Positions 25,904 to 34,453 are shown, counted from the stretch's first letter. The stretch is DNA of 64,000 nucleotides from Rhizobiaceae bacterium (GCA_029212415.1 JARGOF010000026.1:1-64000), one strand, 5' to 3'. The notes: generated by a model from the sequence alone, not told the origin. Program-made: numbers and translations.

Positions 25904-28303
25904 TCAGCCCAACCTGACGCGGCGCAATCTGAGCGCATTGCCGATCACCGATACCGAGGAAAGGCTCATCGCAGCCGCGGCGATCATTGGCGACAGCAAC
26001 CATCCTGTCAAAGGATAGAGTATGCCGGCCGCCAGCGGTATTCCGACGACATTATAGGCAAAGGCGAAAAACAGGTTCTGTCTGATGTTCAAGATGGTTT
26101 TTTGCGCCAGCGTTCTGGCCCGAACGATGCCATTCAGGTCACCCTTTATCAGGGTGATACCGGCACTTTCCACAGCGACATCCGCGCCTGTTCCCATGGC
26201 AATCCCCACATCAGCGGCGGCAAGGGCCGGCGCATCATTGACACCGTCACCGGCCATGGCCACCCGTTTGCCCTGGCTGTGCAATTCATCAATCAGTGCT
26301 TTCTTGCCTTCCGGAAGCACCTCGGCACGCACCTCATCAATGCCCAGCCGACTGGCGACCGCCTTGGCGGTGCGATGATTGTCACCGGTTGCCATGATGA
26401 TGGTCAGTCCTGCCTTGTGGAGTGCAGCGATGGCCTCTGTCGTTGTCTCCTTGATCGGATCTGCGACGGTGATGAGACCGGCCAGCTTGCCGTCAATGGC
26501 CACAAACATGGCGGTTTTTCCCTCGTCACTGAACCCGTCGGCGCGTTCGCCCAGCGTTTCAGTGGCAAGACCCAGGCTTTCCATCATGGCACGATTGCCC
26601 AGCGCGACCTTTCTGCCATCGACGACCCCGGATACGCCCTTTCCCGTGACGGCCTCGAAATCCACGGCCGATTTCAGGACCAGCCCGAGATCCTGTGCAC
26701 CGGCGACGATGGCCTCGGCCAGAGGATGTTCGGAGCCTTTTTCAAGTGTCGCGGCAAGACCCAGGACGTCGTTGCTGTCGAAACCTTCAACCGCGTATGT
26801 TTCGGCAAGACGCGGTTTTCCCTGTGTCAACGTGCCTGTCTTGTCGATGACCAGCGTATCGACCCCGGCCAGCCGTTCCAGGGCTTCCGCATCGCGGATC
26901 AGCACGCCGGCCTGGGCACCGCGTCCGGTTGCCGTCATGATTGACATGGGCGTTGCCAGGCCCAGAGCGCAGGGACAGGCAATGATGAGAACAGATACGG
27001 AGGCGACGATCGCGTAGATCAAGGCCGGATTTGGTCCGAACAACAGCCATGCCGCGAAAGCCAGGATCGCGACAGCAACCACGCTGGGGACAAACCAGGA
27101 AGCAACGCGATCCGCCAGCGCCTGGATCGGCGCCCGCGACCTTTGCGCGGAGGAGACCATGGCAACGATCTTGGCCAGCATCGAATCATCACCGACATGC
27201 GTTGCAGCAATCACCAGGGTGCCATTTTTGTTCAATGTGCCGCCGGTGACGATCTCACCTTCGCCTTTTTCAACGGCCAGCGGTTCGCCGGAAATCATGC
27301 TCTCGTCGACAAAACTGGCGCCTTCCAAAACAACGCCGTCCACCGGGACGCTTTCGCCGGGGCGAATGCGCAGCCGATCCTCGGTCAGAATGTTTTCAAC
27401 AGGCACATCATGCTCGGAGCCGTCCGGGTTGATGCGTCGCGCCTTCTTGGGCGCCAGATCCAGAAGCGCCTTGATGGCATCGCCGGTTCTTTCCCGCGCG
27501 CGCAGTTCGAGCACCTGACCGACGAAGACCAGGGCAATGATCACCACCGAGGCTTCGAAATAGACCGGCATATGGCCGTTCATCTTCAAATCGTCGGGAA
27601 ACAGCCCTGGTGCAAACAGGGCGACGGTACTGTAAATATAGGCCGCCCCGACACCCAGCATGATCAATGTCCACATGTTGAAATTGCGTGTTTTCAACGA
27701 TGTCCAGCCACGGTGGAAAAATGGTCGGGCCGCCCAAAGGACAACCGGCGTTGCCAGCAGAAATTCAAGGTAAAGTGCAGTCGTTTCCCCCATCAATCCA
27801 CGCACCGAAAGACCAACCATCGGCCCCATGGTCAAAATAATCAGCGGGACCGCCGCGCCGACACTCACCCACAAACGCCGCGTGAAGTCGATCAGTTCAT
27901 GATTGGGCTCATTGGAGACACCGCTCATCGGTTCAAGCGCCATGCCGCAGATCGGGCAGGTACCTGGTCCCTCCTGAATGATTTCCGGATCCATCGGACA
28001 GGTATAGAGCGTATCCTTTGCCGCCGCCTTCGGCCTCTCCTTTGCCCTGCCGGAAAGATAAAAGAATGAATCAGCTTCAAAGCGATCGTGACACTTGGTG
28101 CTGCAAAAATGGTAGGTCTGACCATCATGGGTCAGTTGCGGCTTGCCGGCCCCGAGCTTCACGCTCATGCCGCAAACCGGATCAATGGCTGTCGCATTGC
28201 CTTCCTGATCTTTTGAACCTTCAGGCAAGGCGTCGGAATGATCCCCGGCGCAATGGGTATGATCATGGCCGCACGTGCCATGATTGTGATCGGTCTTTTC
28301 CAT
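25904..28303 (-). CDS. copA: Copper-exporting P1B-type ATPase
   Basis: The 799-residue ATPase exports Cu(I) to the periplasm. The N-terminus is His/Cys-rich, then a YHS domain (DPVCGM at about 41-46, with CSTKCHD) and a heavy-metal-binding domain YTCPMDPE...CPICGMALEPM (about 100-126). Instead of CXXC ferredoxin-like repeats these two domains are present. The core shows SGEP, CPC at 443-445 (transport site), DKTGT with Asp487 phosphorylated, SEHPLAEA and GDGVNDAPAL. Eight transmembrane helices are expected. ATG at 28303 is preferred since AGGTGG lies 5 bases upstream; the longer GTG frame at 28312 lacks it. Own CueR promoter upstream. Confidence 0.95.
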   Translation of the reverse strand: MEKTDHNHGTCGHDHTHCAGDHSDALPEGSKDQEGNATAIDPVCGMSVKLGAGKPQLTHDGQTYHFCSTKCHDRFEADSFFYLSGRAKERPKAAAKDTLYTCPMDPEIIQEGPGTCPICGMALEPMSGVSNEPNHELIDFTRRLWVSVGAAVPLIILTMGPMVGLSVRGLMGETTALYLEFLLATPVVLWAARPFFHRGWTSLKTRNFNMWTLIMLGVGAAYIYSTVALFAPGLFPDDLKMNGHMPVYFEASVVIIALVFVGQVLELRARERTGDAIKALLDLAPKKARRINPDGSEHDVPVENILTEDRLRIRPGESVPVDGVVLEGASFVDESMISGEPLAVEKGEGEIVTGGTLNKNGTLVIAATHVGDDSMLAKIVAMVSSAQRSRAPIQALADRVASWFVPSVVAVAILAFAAWLLFGPNPALIYAIVASVSVLIIACPCALGLATPMSIMTATGRGAQAGVLIRDAEALERLAGVDTLVIDKTGTLTQGKPRLAETYAVEGFDSNDVLGLAATLEKGSEHPLAEAIVAGAQDLGLVLKSAVDFEAVTGKGVSGVVDGRKVALGNRAMMESLGLATETLGERADGFSDEGKTAMFVAIDGKLAGLITVADPIKETTTEAIAALHKAGLTIIMATGDNHRTAKAVASRLGIDEVRAEVLPEGKKALIDELHSQGKRVAMAGDGVNDAPALAAADVGIAMGTGADVAVESAGITLIKGDLNGIVRARTLAQKTILNIRQNLFFAFAYNVVGIPLAAGILYPLTGWLLSPMIAAAAMSLSSVSVIGNALRLRRVRLG

Positions 28304-28335
28304 GAATTCCACCTGTCAGAGCATTCTCTATACAC

Positions 28336-28366
28336 GTTATAGGGCTTCCAGCGACTGGAAGGTCAA
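28336..28366 (-). promoter_or_regulatory. CueR-type promoter of copA
   Basis: On the minus strand, TTGACC (28361-28366) and TATAAC (28336-28341) have a 19-bp spacer containing the dyad CTTCCAGTCGCTGGAAG, the standard CueR box. The -35 box overlaps the last codons of the Crp-type gene, so copA has its own inducible promoter within a compact region. Confidence 0.88.
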
Positions 28367-28935
28367 GTGGTTTTCACGCGGTATTTTCCACGACCCGTTT
28401 TGACCAGACGGCCGCGCCTTACCAGATGCGACAGGGCACGGTAGGTCGCTTCGTGGGAAAGGCCTATTTCGGTTGCGAAGGTCTTTATGTCACCGGTGAG
28501 AAAGCCTTCTGAAAGCGCCGCGAATACCCGCTCTTGAGCGCTTCGAACGGCCAGCAGTTCAAGGCGGCGGCGGTAGGTCTGAACCTGCGTGGCAAACCGG
28601 CTGGTCAATGCCATCGCGAAAAGCGGATCGGAATAAAACTGCCGCAGTAACGGTTCCCGCCTGAGTTCGACCAGTTGCGCGGCCTGCTCGAGGATTGCAT
28701 CACAATGATAGACATCAACGAAAAGAGACGCCTCGGCAAAGGTCTCCAACGGCCCGGCACGATGAATGACAACGGTTTCGCCGCTACGGGCAAAACGAAC
28801 AAGCCTGACCCTCCCCGTGATCAGGTAAAAGATACCACGCGTGGGATCGCCCTGCCTGAACAGAGTCTCTCCGGCGTCCAGATTCAGAACGCGATAGGCC
28901 GTCTCCGGCAGAATATCAAAGGGCGCTGGCAGCAT
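28363..28935 (-). CDS. Crp/Fnr-family regulator without Fe-S cysteines
   Basis: The 190-residue protein has an N-terminal cyclic-nucleotide-binding-type beta barrel (LFRQGDPTRGIFYLITGRVRL, residues 25-45) and a C-terminal winged helix (FATEIGLSHEATYRALSHL). It is shorter than typical family members and has a single cysteine, so it cannot hold the Fnr cluster. The barrel lacks the RxA motif of cAMP binders, suggesting another ligand such as heme, NO or redox. It is upstream of copA, 55 bp from its start, and reads the same direction. A symmetric TGAT-N4-ATCA site lies 9 bp before its start. Confidence 0.85.
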   Translation of the reverse strand: MLPAPFDILPETAYRVLNLDAGETLFRQGDPTRGIFYLITGRVRLVRFARSGETVVIHRAGPLETFAEASLFVDVYHCDAILEQAAQLVELRREPLLRQFYSDPLFAMALTSRFATQVQTYRRRLELLAVRSAQERVFAALSEGFLTGDIKTFATEIGLSHEATYRALSHLVRRGRLVKTGRGKYRVKTT

Positions 28936-28944
28936 GGTTCACCT

Positions 28945-28960
28945 TATGATCGAAATCATA
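28945..28960. promoter_or_regulatory. Fnr/Crp-type palindrome
   Basis: TATGAT-CGAA-ATCATA forms 6-bp arms around a 4-bp spacer. This is close to the Fnr/Dnr consensus TTGAT-N4-ATCAA. It lies between the divergent Crp-family gene (28935) and the exported-protein gene (29016), and may be autoregulatory for the former and regulate the latter. Confidence 0.55.
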
Positions 28961-29015
28961 TCTGATGTTGAACATATGCACTATAGGTAAAGCCCCTTTG
29001 CTGCTGGAGTTCAAA

Positions 29016-29591
29016 ATGCGCCCTATGCTCTTTCTTGCCACATCTGCTGGCCTTGCCTTTGCCACCATCGTTCCGCTGCAGGCGGGACAGACCACCGAAC
29101 CAGACAAACACGCCACACATATGCATTCCGCAGAAGGAATGAGCGCTGAAACACCGGTGGAAGCCGGGCAGTCGGCTTTTGCATCCATCGCCGAAATTGT
29201 TGCCATCCTGGCGCGCGACCCTGATACGGATTGGTCAAAGGTGAATATTTCGGCGTTGCGCGAGCATCTTGTGGACATGAATGCGCTCACCCTTGATGCG
29301 CGTGTCGTACAGACATCCAGCGAAGACGAGATCGTCTTTACCATCACGGGTACGGGACAAACGTTGCGGGCCATTCACGCGATGGTTCCGGCCCATAGTG
29401 CACAACTCGATCAAATCACCGACTGGCAGGTGACGGCAAAAACCACACCATCAGGTGCGATCATGACACTTTCTGCAGCAGATGCTGTGGAGAGGACAAA
29501 AATCGAATCACTAGGATTTTTTGGCGTGATGGCAATCGGAGCCCATCATCAGGCACATCATCTTGCTATGGCCCGTGGGAATATGCACTGA
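29016..29591 (+). CDS. Exported hypothetical protein, His/Met-rich
   Basis: The 191-residue protein begins with a signal peptide (MRPMLFLATSAGLAFATIV, cleavage near AGQ) and a short His/Met segment (KHATHMHSAEGM) right after it. The rest has an alternating beta/alpha pattern, and near the C-terminus there is a His cluster, AHHQAHHLAMARGNMH. The family is not one I recognise with certainty. The ATG at 29016 follows CTGGAG 8 bases upstream. It is divergent from the Crp gene with a palindrome between. The metal-like residues and the neighbouring copper genes suggest, but do not show, a copper or metal role. Confidence 0.7.
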   Translation: MRPMLFLATSAGLAFATIVPLQAGQTTEPDKHATHMHSAEGMSAETPVEAGQSAFASIAEIVAILARDPDTDWSKVNISALREHLVDMNALTLDARVVQTSSEDEIVFTITGTGQTLRAIHAMVPAHSAQLDQITDWQVTAKTTPSGAIMTLSAADAVERTKIESLGFFGVMAIGAHHQAHHLAMARGNMH

Positions 29592-29673
29592 GGATCAAGC
29601 CGCTCCGGAAAAATCCGGATTTGCACAGCGATGCAGTGTCAAGGGTCTTTTCATCTGTAAATAACAATATAAA

Positions 29674-29703
29674 GTATGGATGCCATAGAAATGGCATCCA
29701 TAC
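29674..29703. repeat. Perfect 13-bp inverted repeat in intergenic region
   Basis: GTATGGATGCCAT is followed by a 4-base loop (AGAA) and its exact complement. It lies in a 345-base gene-free stretch (29592-29936) between the exported-protein gene and the LysR gene. There is no U-run on either side. The arms share GTATGG/CCATAC with a second inverted repeat 20 bp further on. Confidence 0.8.
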
Positions 29704-29722
29704 AGTTTGACTATAGTCTCAT

Positions 29723-29740
29723 GTATGGCTAGGACCATAC
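29723..29740. repeat. Second inverted repeat with same GTATGG half-sites
   Basis: GTATGG-CTAGGA-CCATAC, 6-bp arms around a 6-base spacer. It starts 49 bp after the larger inverted repeat and repeats its outer half-sites, making protein-binding sites in tandem, or the remnant of a small mobile unit, the main options. The remainder of 29592-29936 shows no gene I can support. Confidence 0.6.
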
Positions 29741-29936
29741 CATTGATTGGCACCAACGAATTGGTTTGCCGCAGTCTGGCCATAACCATCCACCGGGGGG
29801 AGGATTGGATTGTGGCCATGCGATCAGGTCGGATGAGGCGCAAACAACGACCGACCTGATCGCACTCCACCTTCTCATTCTAACGGCCTGCCATTTGGTG
29901 TTGAAATAAATTGATTGTATTGTATTAATTCGCCAC

Positions 29937-30872
29937 ATGAATTTACTAACCTTCGATCTCAACCTATTGCGCGTTCTGGATGCATTGCTGCAGGAGCAAT
30001 CCACAGTGAAGGCGGGCGCGCGCATCGGCCTTTCACAGCCGGCCGTATCGTCAGCGCTTGGCAGATTACGGCTCTCGCTGGGAGACCCGTTGTTCCTGCG
30101 GCAGGGACAACGCATCGTTCCCACTGACTTTGCCAGGAGTCTTGAATTGCCCTTGCGGCGCATGTTCGATGATCTGGAATCCATGCTCTCGGGTGCGGCT
30201 GATTTTGACCCTGCAGCGGCAACAAACCGTTTCAAGATTGCCGGCTCTGATTTTTTTGCCGAAATGCTCATGCCGCCGCTTGCGCGCGCGCTCTTTGACC
30301 GAGCACCGGGAATGAAGGTTCATCTGGTCAACGCAAAACCCGACGACTATATCGGCACCTTGGAAAATGATGAAGCCGACATGGCCCTGGTCACCGGCCT
30401 TGATCTGCCTGACTGGATCGACCATGTCCCCGTCTTCAAGTCCTATTTTGTGATGATTGCCAGAAACGGCCATCCAAAACTGGAGCAGGCCGGCGTAACG
30501 ACGGGTGACACGGTGCCTCTGGATGTCCTTTGTGACCTCTCCCATGCATTCATGTCGCCACAGGGCAGAACAAGGGGTTTTGGTGACGCAGCGCTGGCCC
30601 GCGTTGGCCGCGAACGACGGGTTGTCATGTCCCTTCCTGTCTTCAGTGGCGTCTACAATCTGGTTGCCCAAAGCGATGTCGTGGCCCTGATACCCTCGCC
30701 GCTTGCTTCCAAGGTTGCAGACCGGCTGAACCTTTCCATCTACAAATTACCCATGCTCGTGCACCCCTCCCATATCTCTCTTGCCTGGCACAAGCGCAGC
30801 ACCAGCAATCCGGCGCACCGCTGGTTGCGTGATGTGGTATTGGAGATCCTCACCCCGCTGGACGAAGACTGA
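29937..30872 (+). CDS. LysR-family transcriptional regulator
   Basis: The 311-residue protein has the LysR winged helix at the N-terminus (NLLRVLDALLQEQS, then RIGLSQPAVSSALGRLR, residues 9-50) and a two-lobe effector-binding domain. NodD/aromatic-acid type regulators begin similarly (TFDLNLLRVLDALL). The ATG lies after a TTGATT/TATTAA-like AT-rich stretch that could be its promoter. It is 160 bases upstream of a flavin monooxygenase on the same strand; LysR genes are usually divergent from their target, so the link to that gene is uncertain. Confidence 0.88.
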   Translation: MNLLTFDLNLLRVLDALLQEQSTVKAGARIGLSQPAVSSALGRLRLSLGDPLFLRQGQRIVPTDFARSLELPLRRMFDDLESMLSGAADFDPAAATNRFKIAGSDFFAEMLMPPLARALFDRAPGMKVHLVNAKPDDYIGTLENDEADMALVTGLDLPDWIDHVPVFKSYFVMIARNGHPKLEQAGVTTGDTVPLDVLCDLSHAFMSPQGRTRGFGDAALARVGRERRVVMSLPVFSGVYNLVAQSDVVALIPSPLASKVADRLNLSIYKLPMLVHPSHISLAWHKRSTSNPAHRWLRDVVLEILTPLDED

Positions 30873-31031
30873 TTTTGATCAAGCAGAATTCCGCGTAAAG
30901 CGAATTGCTTGTGTCGGTTGCGTCCTGCCGGGCAAGCGGCATGCACTGACACCGGAGCGCATCCGTGCTATATTCCGGGGGACTGGTGTGCCAATCGAGA
31001 TCAAACCTGACGCCAGTGCGGGACCTGAAAA

Positions 31032-32246
31032 TTGAAAATTGCAATCAATGGCTGTGGAATTGGCGGGCCGACGCTGGCCTGGTGGCTGCGCCGCTATGGC
31101 CATGAACCGGTGCTGCTGGAAAAATCCCCGGGTCTTCGCAAGGGCGGGCATGTCATCGACTTCTGGGGCACAGGCTATGAAATTGCACAGAAGATGGGGC
31201 TGTTTCCACACCTGCTGGATGATGCCTATATCATGGAGCGCATGCGATCCGTTACTGCCAGTGGTCGCACGACATCCTCTCTGGATGTGCGCAGGTTTCA
31301 GGAATTGACGCAGGGTCGCTATCTGAGCATTGCCCGCAGTGATCTTTCAAGACACATCTATCAGGCGTGCGAAGGCATAGAGGTACGGTTTGACACCGCG
31401 ATTACCGGCATCCGGGATGAGGGTGACAGGGTATCCGTTGATCTTTCAGACAATAGTCAGGAAAGCTTCGACCTTGTTGTCGGCGCTGACGGTCTGCATT
31501 CAAAGGTCAGGGCACTGACCTTCGGGCCTCAATCAGACTTTGAACATCACACGGGTTTCTATGTCGCCGCTTTCGATTTGCCGGGCTACCGGCCGCGCGA
31601 CGAATTGACCTATGTGTCCCACACGGTGCCCGGCCGCCAGATTTCACGGGTGGCGCTGCGCGATGACCACACGCTCATTCTGCTGGTCTTTTCCAAACGG
31701 TTTGTTTCCCGGGAACCAGAAGACGAGGCGGCGCAAAAATCTCTGTTGCGACAGGTCAATGGCGATATGGGATGGGAAACGGGGGCCATGCTTGCGCGCA
31801 TGGACGATGCGGAAAATTTCTATTTTGACCGGGTCAGCCAGATCAGGATGCCCACATGGACAACGGGGCGGGTGGCCCTGCTGGGCGATGCTGCGGCCTG
31901 CGCCTCATTGCTGGCTGGTGAGGGAACCGGACTGGCCATGACGGAAGCCTATATACTTGCCGGTGAATTGCACCGGGCAGCAGGCGATCACAAAATCGCC
32001 TTTCCAGCCTATCAGACGCGGCTGCAGGATTATCTCGTCAGGAGACAGGATCAGGCATTGAAGTTTGCCGGGTTCTTTGCCCCGAAAAACTGGTTCTCGC
32101 TGTTTGCCAGAGATGTCATGACCAATGCCGCTGCCATTCCGTTTCTGTCAAAACTGCTGTTGGGCAGCAGCTTTTCGACAGATTTAGAACTGCCTGCCTA
32201 TGATGACGGGTCATCTGAGCTGCACCCCGAAATGAAATCGACATGA
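31032..32246 (+). CDS. FAD-dependent monooxygenase, TetX/PHBH-like
   Basis: The 404-residue protein is a class A flavoprotein monooxygenase that uses NAD(P)H and oxygen to hydroxylate an aromatic or similar substrate. The dinucleotide motif GCGIGGPTLAWWLRR is at residues 7-21, DLVVGADGLHSKVR is the DG motif, and GDAAACASLLAGEGTGLA is the GD motif. I accept the TTG at 31032 because the Rossmann strand begins immediately after it and no ATG in frame is suitable. It overlaps the next small gene by 4 bases. The substrate is unknown; TetX, kynurenine monooxygenase-like and PHBH-like members share these motifs. Confidence 0.85.
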   Translation: MKIAINGCGIGGPTLAWWLRRYGHEPVLLEKSPGLRKGGHVIDFWGTGYEIAQKMGLFPHLLDDAYIMERMRSVTASGRTTSSLDVRRFQELTQGRYLSIARSDLSRHIYQACEGIEVRFDTAITGIRDEGDRVSVDLSDNSQESFDLVVGADGLHSKVRALTFGPQSDFEHHTGFYVAAFDLPGYRPRDELTYVSHTVPGRQISRVALRDDHTLILLVFSKRFVSREPEDEAAQKSLLRQVNGDMGWETGAMLARMDDAENFYFDRVSQIRMPTWTTGRVALLGDAAACASLLAGEGTGLAMTEAYILAGELHRAAGDHKIAFPAYQTRLQDYLVRRQDQALKFAGFFAPKNWFSLFARDVMTNAAAIPFLSKLLLGSSFSTDLELPAYDDGSSELHPEMKST

Positions 32247-32737
32247 CGTCTCAGCGCAGCGCTACAAACCGCGGCGGGGCAAAACGCGCTGTGGCTGGCA
32301 TGGTGCTTGTCCTGTGCGCTGCAATTGTTGCCTTCATGTGCGGGGCGTGGTTTACGGCCGCATTCATTGCCGAGCCGCAGGGATTTGCGGGTGCCGCCGA
32401 TGTTCTCCTTGTCGGTATTGTTGCCGCATTGTTGGCTGGGCTCCTGTCGGTCTTTCTCGCCTTGCGACTCAGTCTTCGGGCGCTTGTACTATATACATTT
32501 GGCGCATTGGCCCTGGCCATTTTGAGCGTAGCCATTCTGGTCGTCCGGCTGCAGTCACTGGACAAGCGCAGGGATATCTCCAATCACAATCCGCAGTGTT
32601 ATCATTGCCCGGTTGACGTGCCCGAGCGCATGTCGGGCACATTTCGAGCTCCAGCAACACCAAAACGCGCGGAGGCGCAGCAGCGCGCCAAATCATCCCT
32701 CCAATCCGCCAGACCACCGACACTGCTTTCAACGTGA
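32243..32737 (+). CDS. Small membrane protein, hypothetical
   Basis: The 164-residue protein has three hydrophobic helices (about residues 16-41, 48-74 and 80-103), followed by a polar C-terminal half with CYHCPVDVPERMSG. The CYHC pair may bind a metal or form a disulfide, which is inference. No known domain is recognised. Its ATG overlaps the monooxygenase stop by ATGA, so they are co-translated. The C-terminal portion has lower-complexity Ala/Arg/Gln-rich sequence and is probably cytosolic or disordered. Confidence 0.6.
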   Translation: MTSQRSATNRGGAKRAVAGMVLVLCAAIVAFMCGAWFTAAFIAEPQGFAGAADVLLVGIVAALLAGLLSVFLALRLSLRALVLYTFGALALAILSVAILVVRLQSLDKRRDISNHNPQCYHCPVDVPERMSGTFRAPATPKRAEAQQRAKSSLQSARPPTLLST

Positions 32738-32859
32738 TGGAAGCCTGACCGTTTGCGCTTTGCCACCCTTTCCTGCAACAGTTTGCCTCCAACCGGTTGG
32801 CGATTTCAATCAAGGTGCGGTAGTCTCGCGCTCGCCGCCATTTGTGAACGGAGACACTT

Positions 32860-33684
32860 TTGAAGATATATTTATGCAGTGAGGTCGTGCGCGATCTCGA
32901 TTTCGCCGACCAGTGCCGGTTCGCCCGGGACGTCGGCTATGACGGACTTGAAATTGCTCCGTTCACACTGAGCAGCGAGCCGCAAAACCTGTCCGTCAAA
33001 GATCTGCGGGCTTTTCGGGCGATTGCGGATGGCGAAGGTGTCGCCGTAGCAGGACTGCACTGGCTTCTGGCCGCACCGCAAGGCCTTTCGATCACATCGA
33101 CCGATCCTGCAGTGGCAGAAAAGACCCGTGATGTCGGCAGATTTCTGGTGGATATGTGCCGCGAGCTCGGCGGGCACTATCTGGTTCATGGCTCACCTTT
33201 GCAACGCCCATTGGAACCGGGCCTTGAGGCCGAGGGAAGACGCCAGGGGATCGCCTATTTTGCTGCGATGGCCGAGGCGTCGTCGCAAGCCGGCGTGCGT
33301 TATATCCTTGAGCCGCTGTCGCGTGATGACACGGCTTTCATCAACACGGTTGAAGATGCACTGGCCATTATCGATGAAATCGGATCGGAAGCGCTTGGCA
33401 CGATGATTGATTCCTACGCTGCCATCAGCAATGACGAGGATTTGCCGGATCTGCTGCAGCGCTGGATCCCCAAGGGCGCTATCAGCCATGTCCATTTCAA
33501 TGATGACAACAAGCGCGGGCCGGGTGAAGGCACAACGGACTTTGGCGCCGTCGTCGAACTTTTGCGCCAACTTGACTATAACGGCACGACTGCAGTAGAG
33601 CCATTCATCTACAGTCCGGATGGCCCATCCTGCGCAGCGCGCTCCATCGGCTACCTTCGCGGCCTCATGGAAAGAAGCCGCTGA
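32860..33684 (+). CDS. Sugar phosphate isomerase/epimerase family (TIM barrel), copy 1
   Basis: The 274-residue protein has the AP-endonuclease-2-like TIM-barrel fold of xylose isomerase-like epimerases: CRFARDVGYDGLEIAPF near residues 19-35, ILEPLSRDDTAFIN with a metal-ligand Glu, MIDSYAA with Asp, SHVHFNDDNKRGPGEGTTDF with His/Asp and AVEPFIY near the C-terminus with the last Glu. All four metal ligands expected for the family are present. I accept the TTG at 32860, with GGAGA 6 bases upstream. The preceding 122-base gap holds CCAACCGGTTGG at 32789-32800. Exact substrate (hydroxypyruvate, tagatose, inosose or a sugar acid) is not visible. Confidence 0.83.
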   Translation: MKIYLCSEVVRDLDFADQCRFARDVGYDGLEIAPFTLSSEPQNLSVKDLRAFRAIADGEGVAVAGLHWLLAAPQGLSITSTDPAVAEKTRDVGRFLVDMCRELGGHYLVHGSPLQRPLEPGLEAEGRRQGIAYFAAMAEASSQAGVRYILEPLSRDDTAFINTVEDALAIIDEIGSEALGTMIDSYAAISNDEDLPDLLQRWIPKGAISHVHFNDDNKRGPGEGTTDFGAVVELLRQLDYNGTTAVEPFIYSPDGPSCAARSIGYLRGLMERSR

Positions 33685-33713
33685 CCGGTATCGCTCAACC
33701 TGTTGGGAGCCCA

Positions 33714-34370
33714 ATGTCACTTTCTTCAGAAATCCTGGTTGAAGCCCAGGGCCGCAACCGCCGCAATCCCGAGGCTACAAAGGCTTCCATTCTGGCGGCT
33801 GCCCGAATGGAATTTGCAGCAAAGGGACTTGAAGGCGCCCGCGTCGACCAGATTGCCAAGCGTGCCAAGGCAAACAAGCAGCTGGTCTATTACTACTTCG
33901 GAAGCAAGGACAGCCTCTACAAGGCGGCACTGGACGCCACCTATGCGGAAATCCGTGCGCGCGAACGCGAGCTTGACCTCAGCGCTCTGCCGCCACGCGA
34001 CGCGATGGTCAAACTGATCGATTTTTCACTCAACTACCTCAATGAACATCGCGAATTCATTCGAATGCTCGCCGATGAGAACACCCATGGCGCGCGCCAT
34101 GTGCGCAATTCCGACATGGCGCTGGAAACCAACTCGCCACTTCTCGAATTGATCGCGGAGACTCTGCAACGTGGTGAAGCGGAAGGCACGTTCCGCGCCG
34201 GTGTCGATCCGCTTGAGCTTTATGTTTCGATTGCCGGCATGACATTTTTCTACTTCGCCAACGGTTTGACCATGTCGGCGATTTTCGGTCGCGACCTGAC
34301 CAGAGATGAAGCGGTCAGCTCCTATCGCGATCATATCGTGACTTTGACGCTCAACGGACTGCGGCCCTGA
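33714..34370 (+). CDS. TetR-family repressor of the adjacent catabolic cluster
   Basis: The 218-residue regulator has an N-terminal TetR DNA-binding domain (TKASILAAARMEFAAKGLEGARVDQIAKRA with recognition helix KQLVYYYFGSKDSLY, about residues 22-68) and an all-helical ligand domain. It lies between the first TIM-barrel gene and the second. Two near-identical palindromes overlap promoters just downstream at 34376 and 35342, so these are its likely operators. GGGAG precedes its ATG at 33714. Inducer unknown; by position a sugar acid or cluster intermediate. Confidence 0.9.
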   Translation: MSLSSEILVEAQGRNRRNPEATKASILAAARMEFAAKGLEGARVDQIAKRAKANKQLVYYYFGSKDSLYKAALDATYAEIRARERELDLSALPPRDAMVKLIDFSLNYLNEHREFIRMLADENTHGARHVRNSDMALETNSPLLELIAETLQRGEAEGTFRAGVDPLELYVSIAGMTFFYFANGLTMSAIFGRDLTRDEAVSSYRDHIVTLTLNGLRP

Positions 34371-34375
34371 GCGCA

Positions 34376-34419
34376 TTTCAACCAAACGGTTGAAAACTGG
34401 CAAACTCTTCCGGTAAGCT
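34376..34419 (+). promoter_or_regulatory. TetR-type operator overlapping promoter of the second TIM-barrel gene
   Basis: The palindrome at 34376-34395 has arms TTTCAACC and GGTTGAAA with a 4-bp spacer. TTGAAA at 34390-34395 is the -35 box, followed after 18 bp by TAAGCT at 34414-34419 as -10. The operator thus occludes the -35. Its near-copy at 35342 has the same promoter geometry. Confidence 0.78.
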
Positions 34420-34453
34420 TGTCATTCATGACACGCTGACGGGACTGCCGCCT

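Noticed and set aside
27143-28069. Plus-strand open frame opposite copA
   Set aside because: copA has intact DKTGT, CPC and YHS motifs on the other strand; the antisense frame is an artefact.
29595-29870. Minus-strand frame covering the inverted repeats
   Set aside because: It runs through the perfect hairpin and has no start signal or homology that I recognise.
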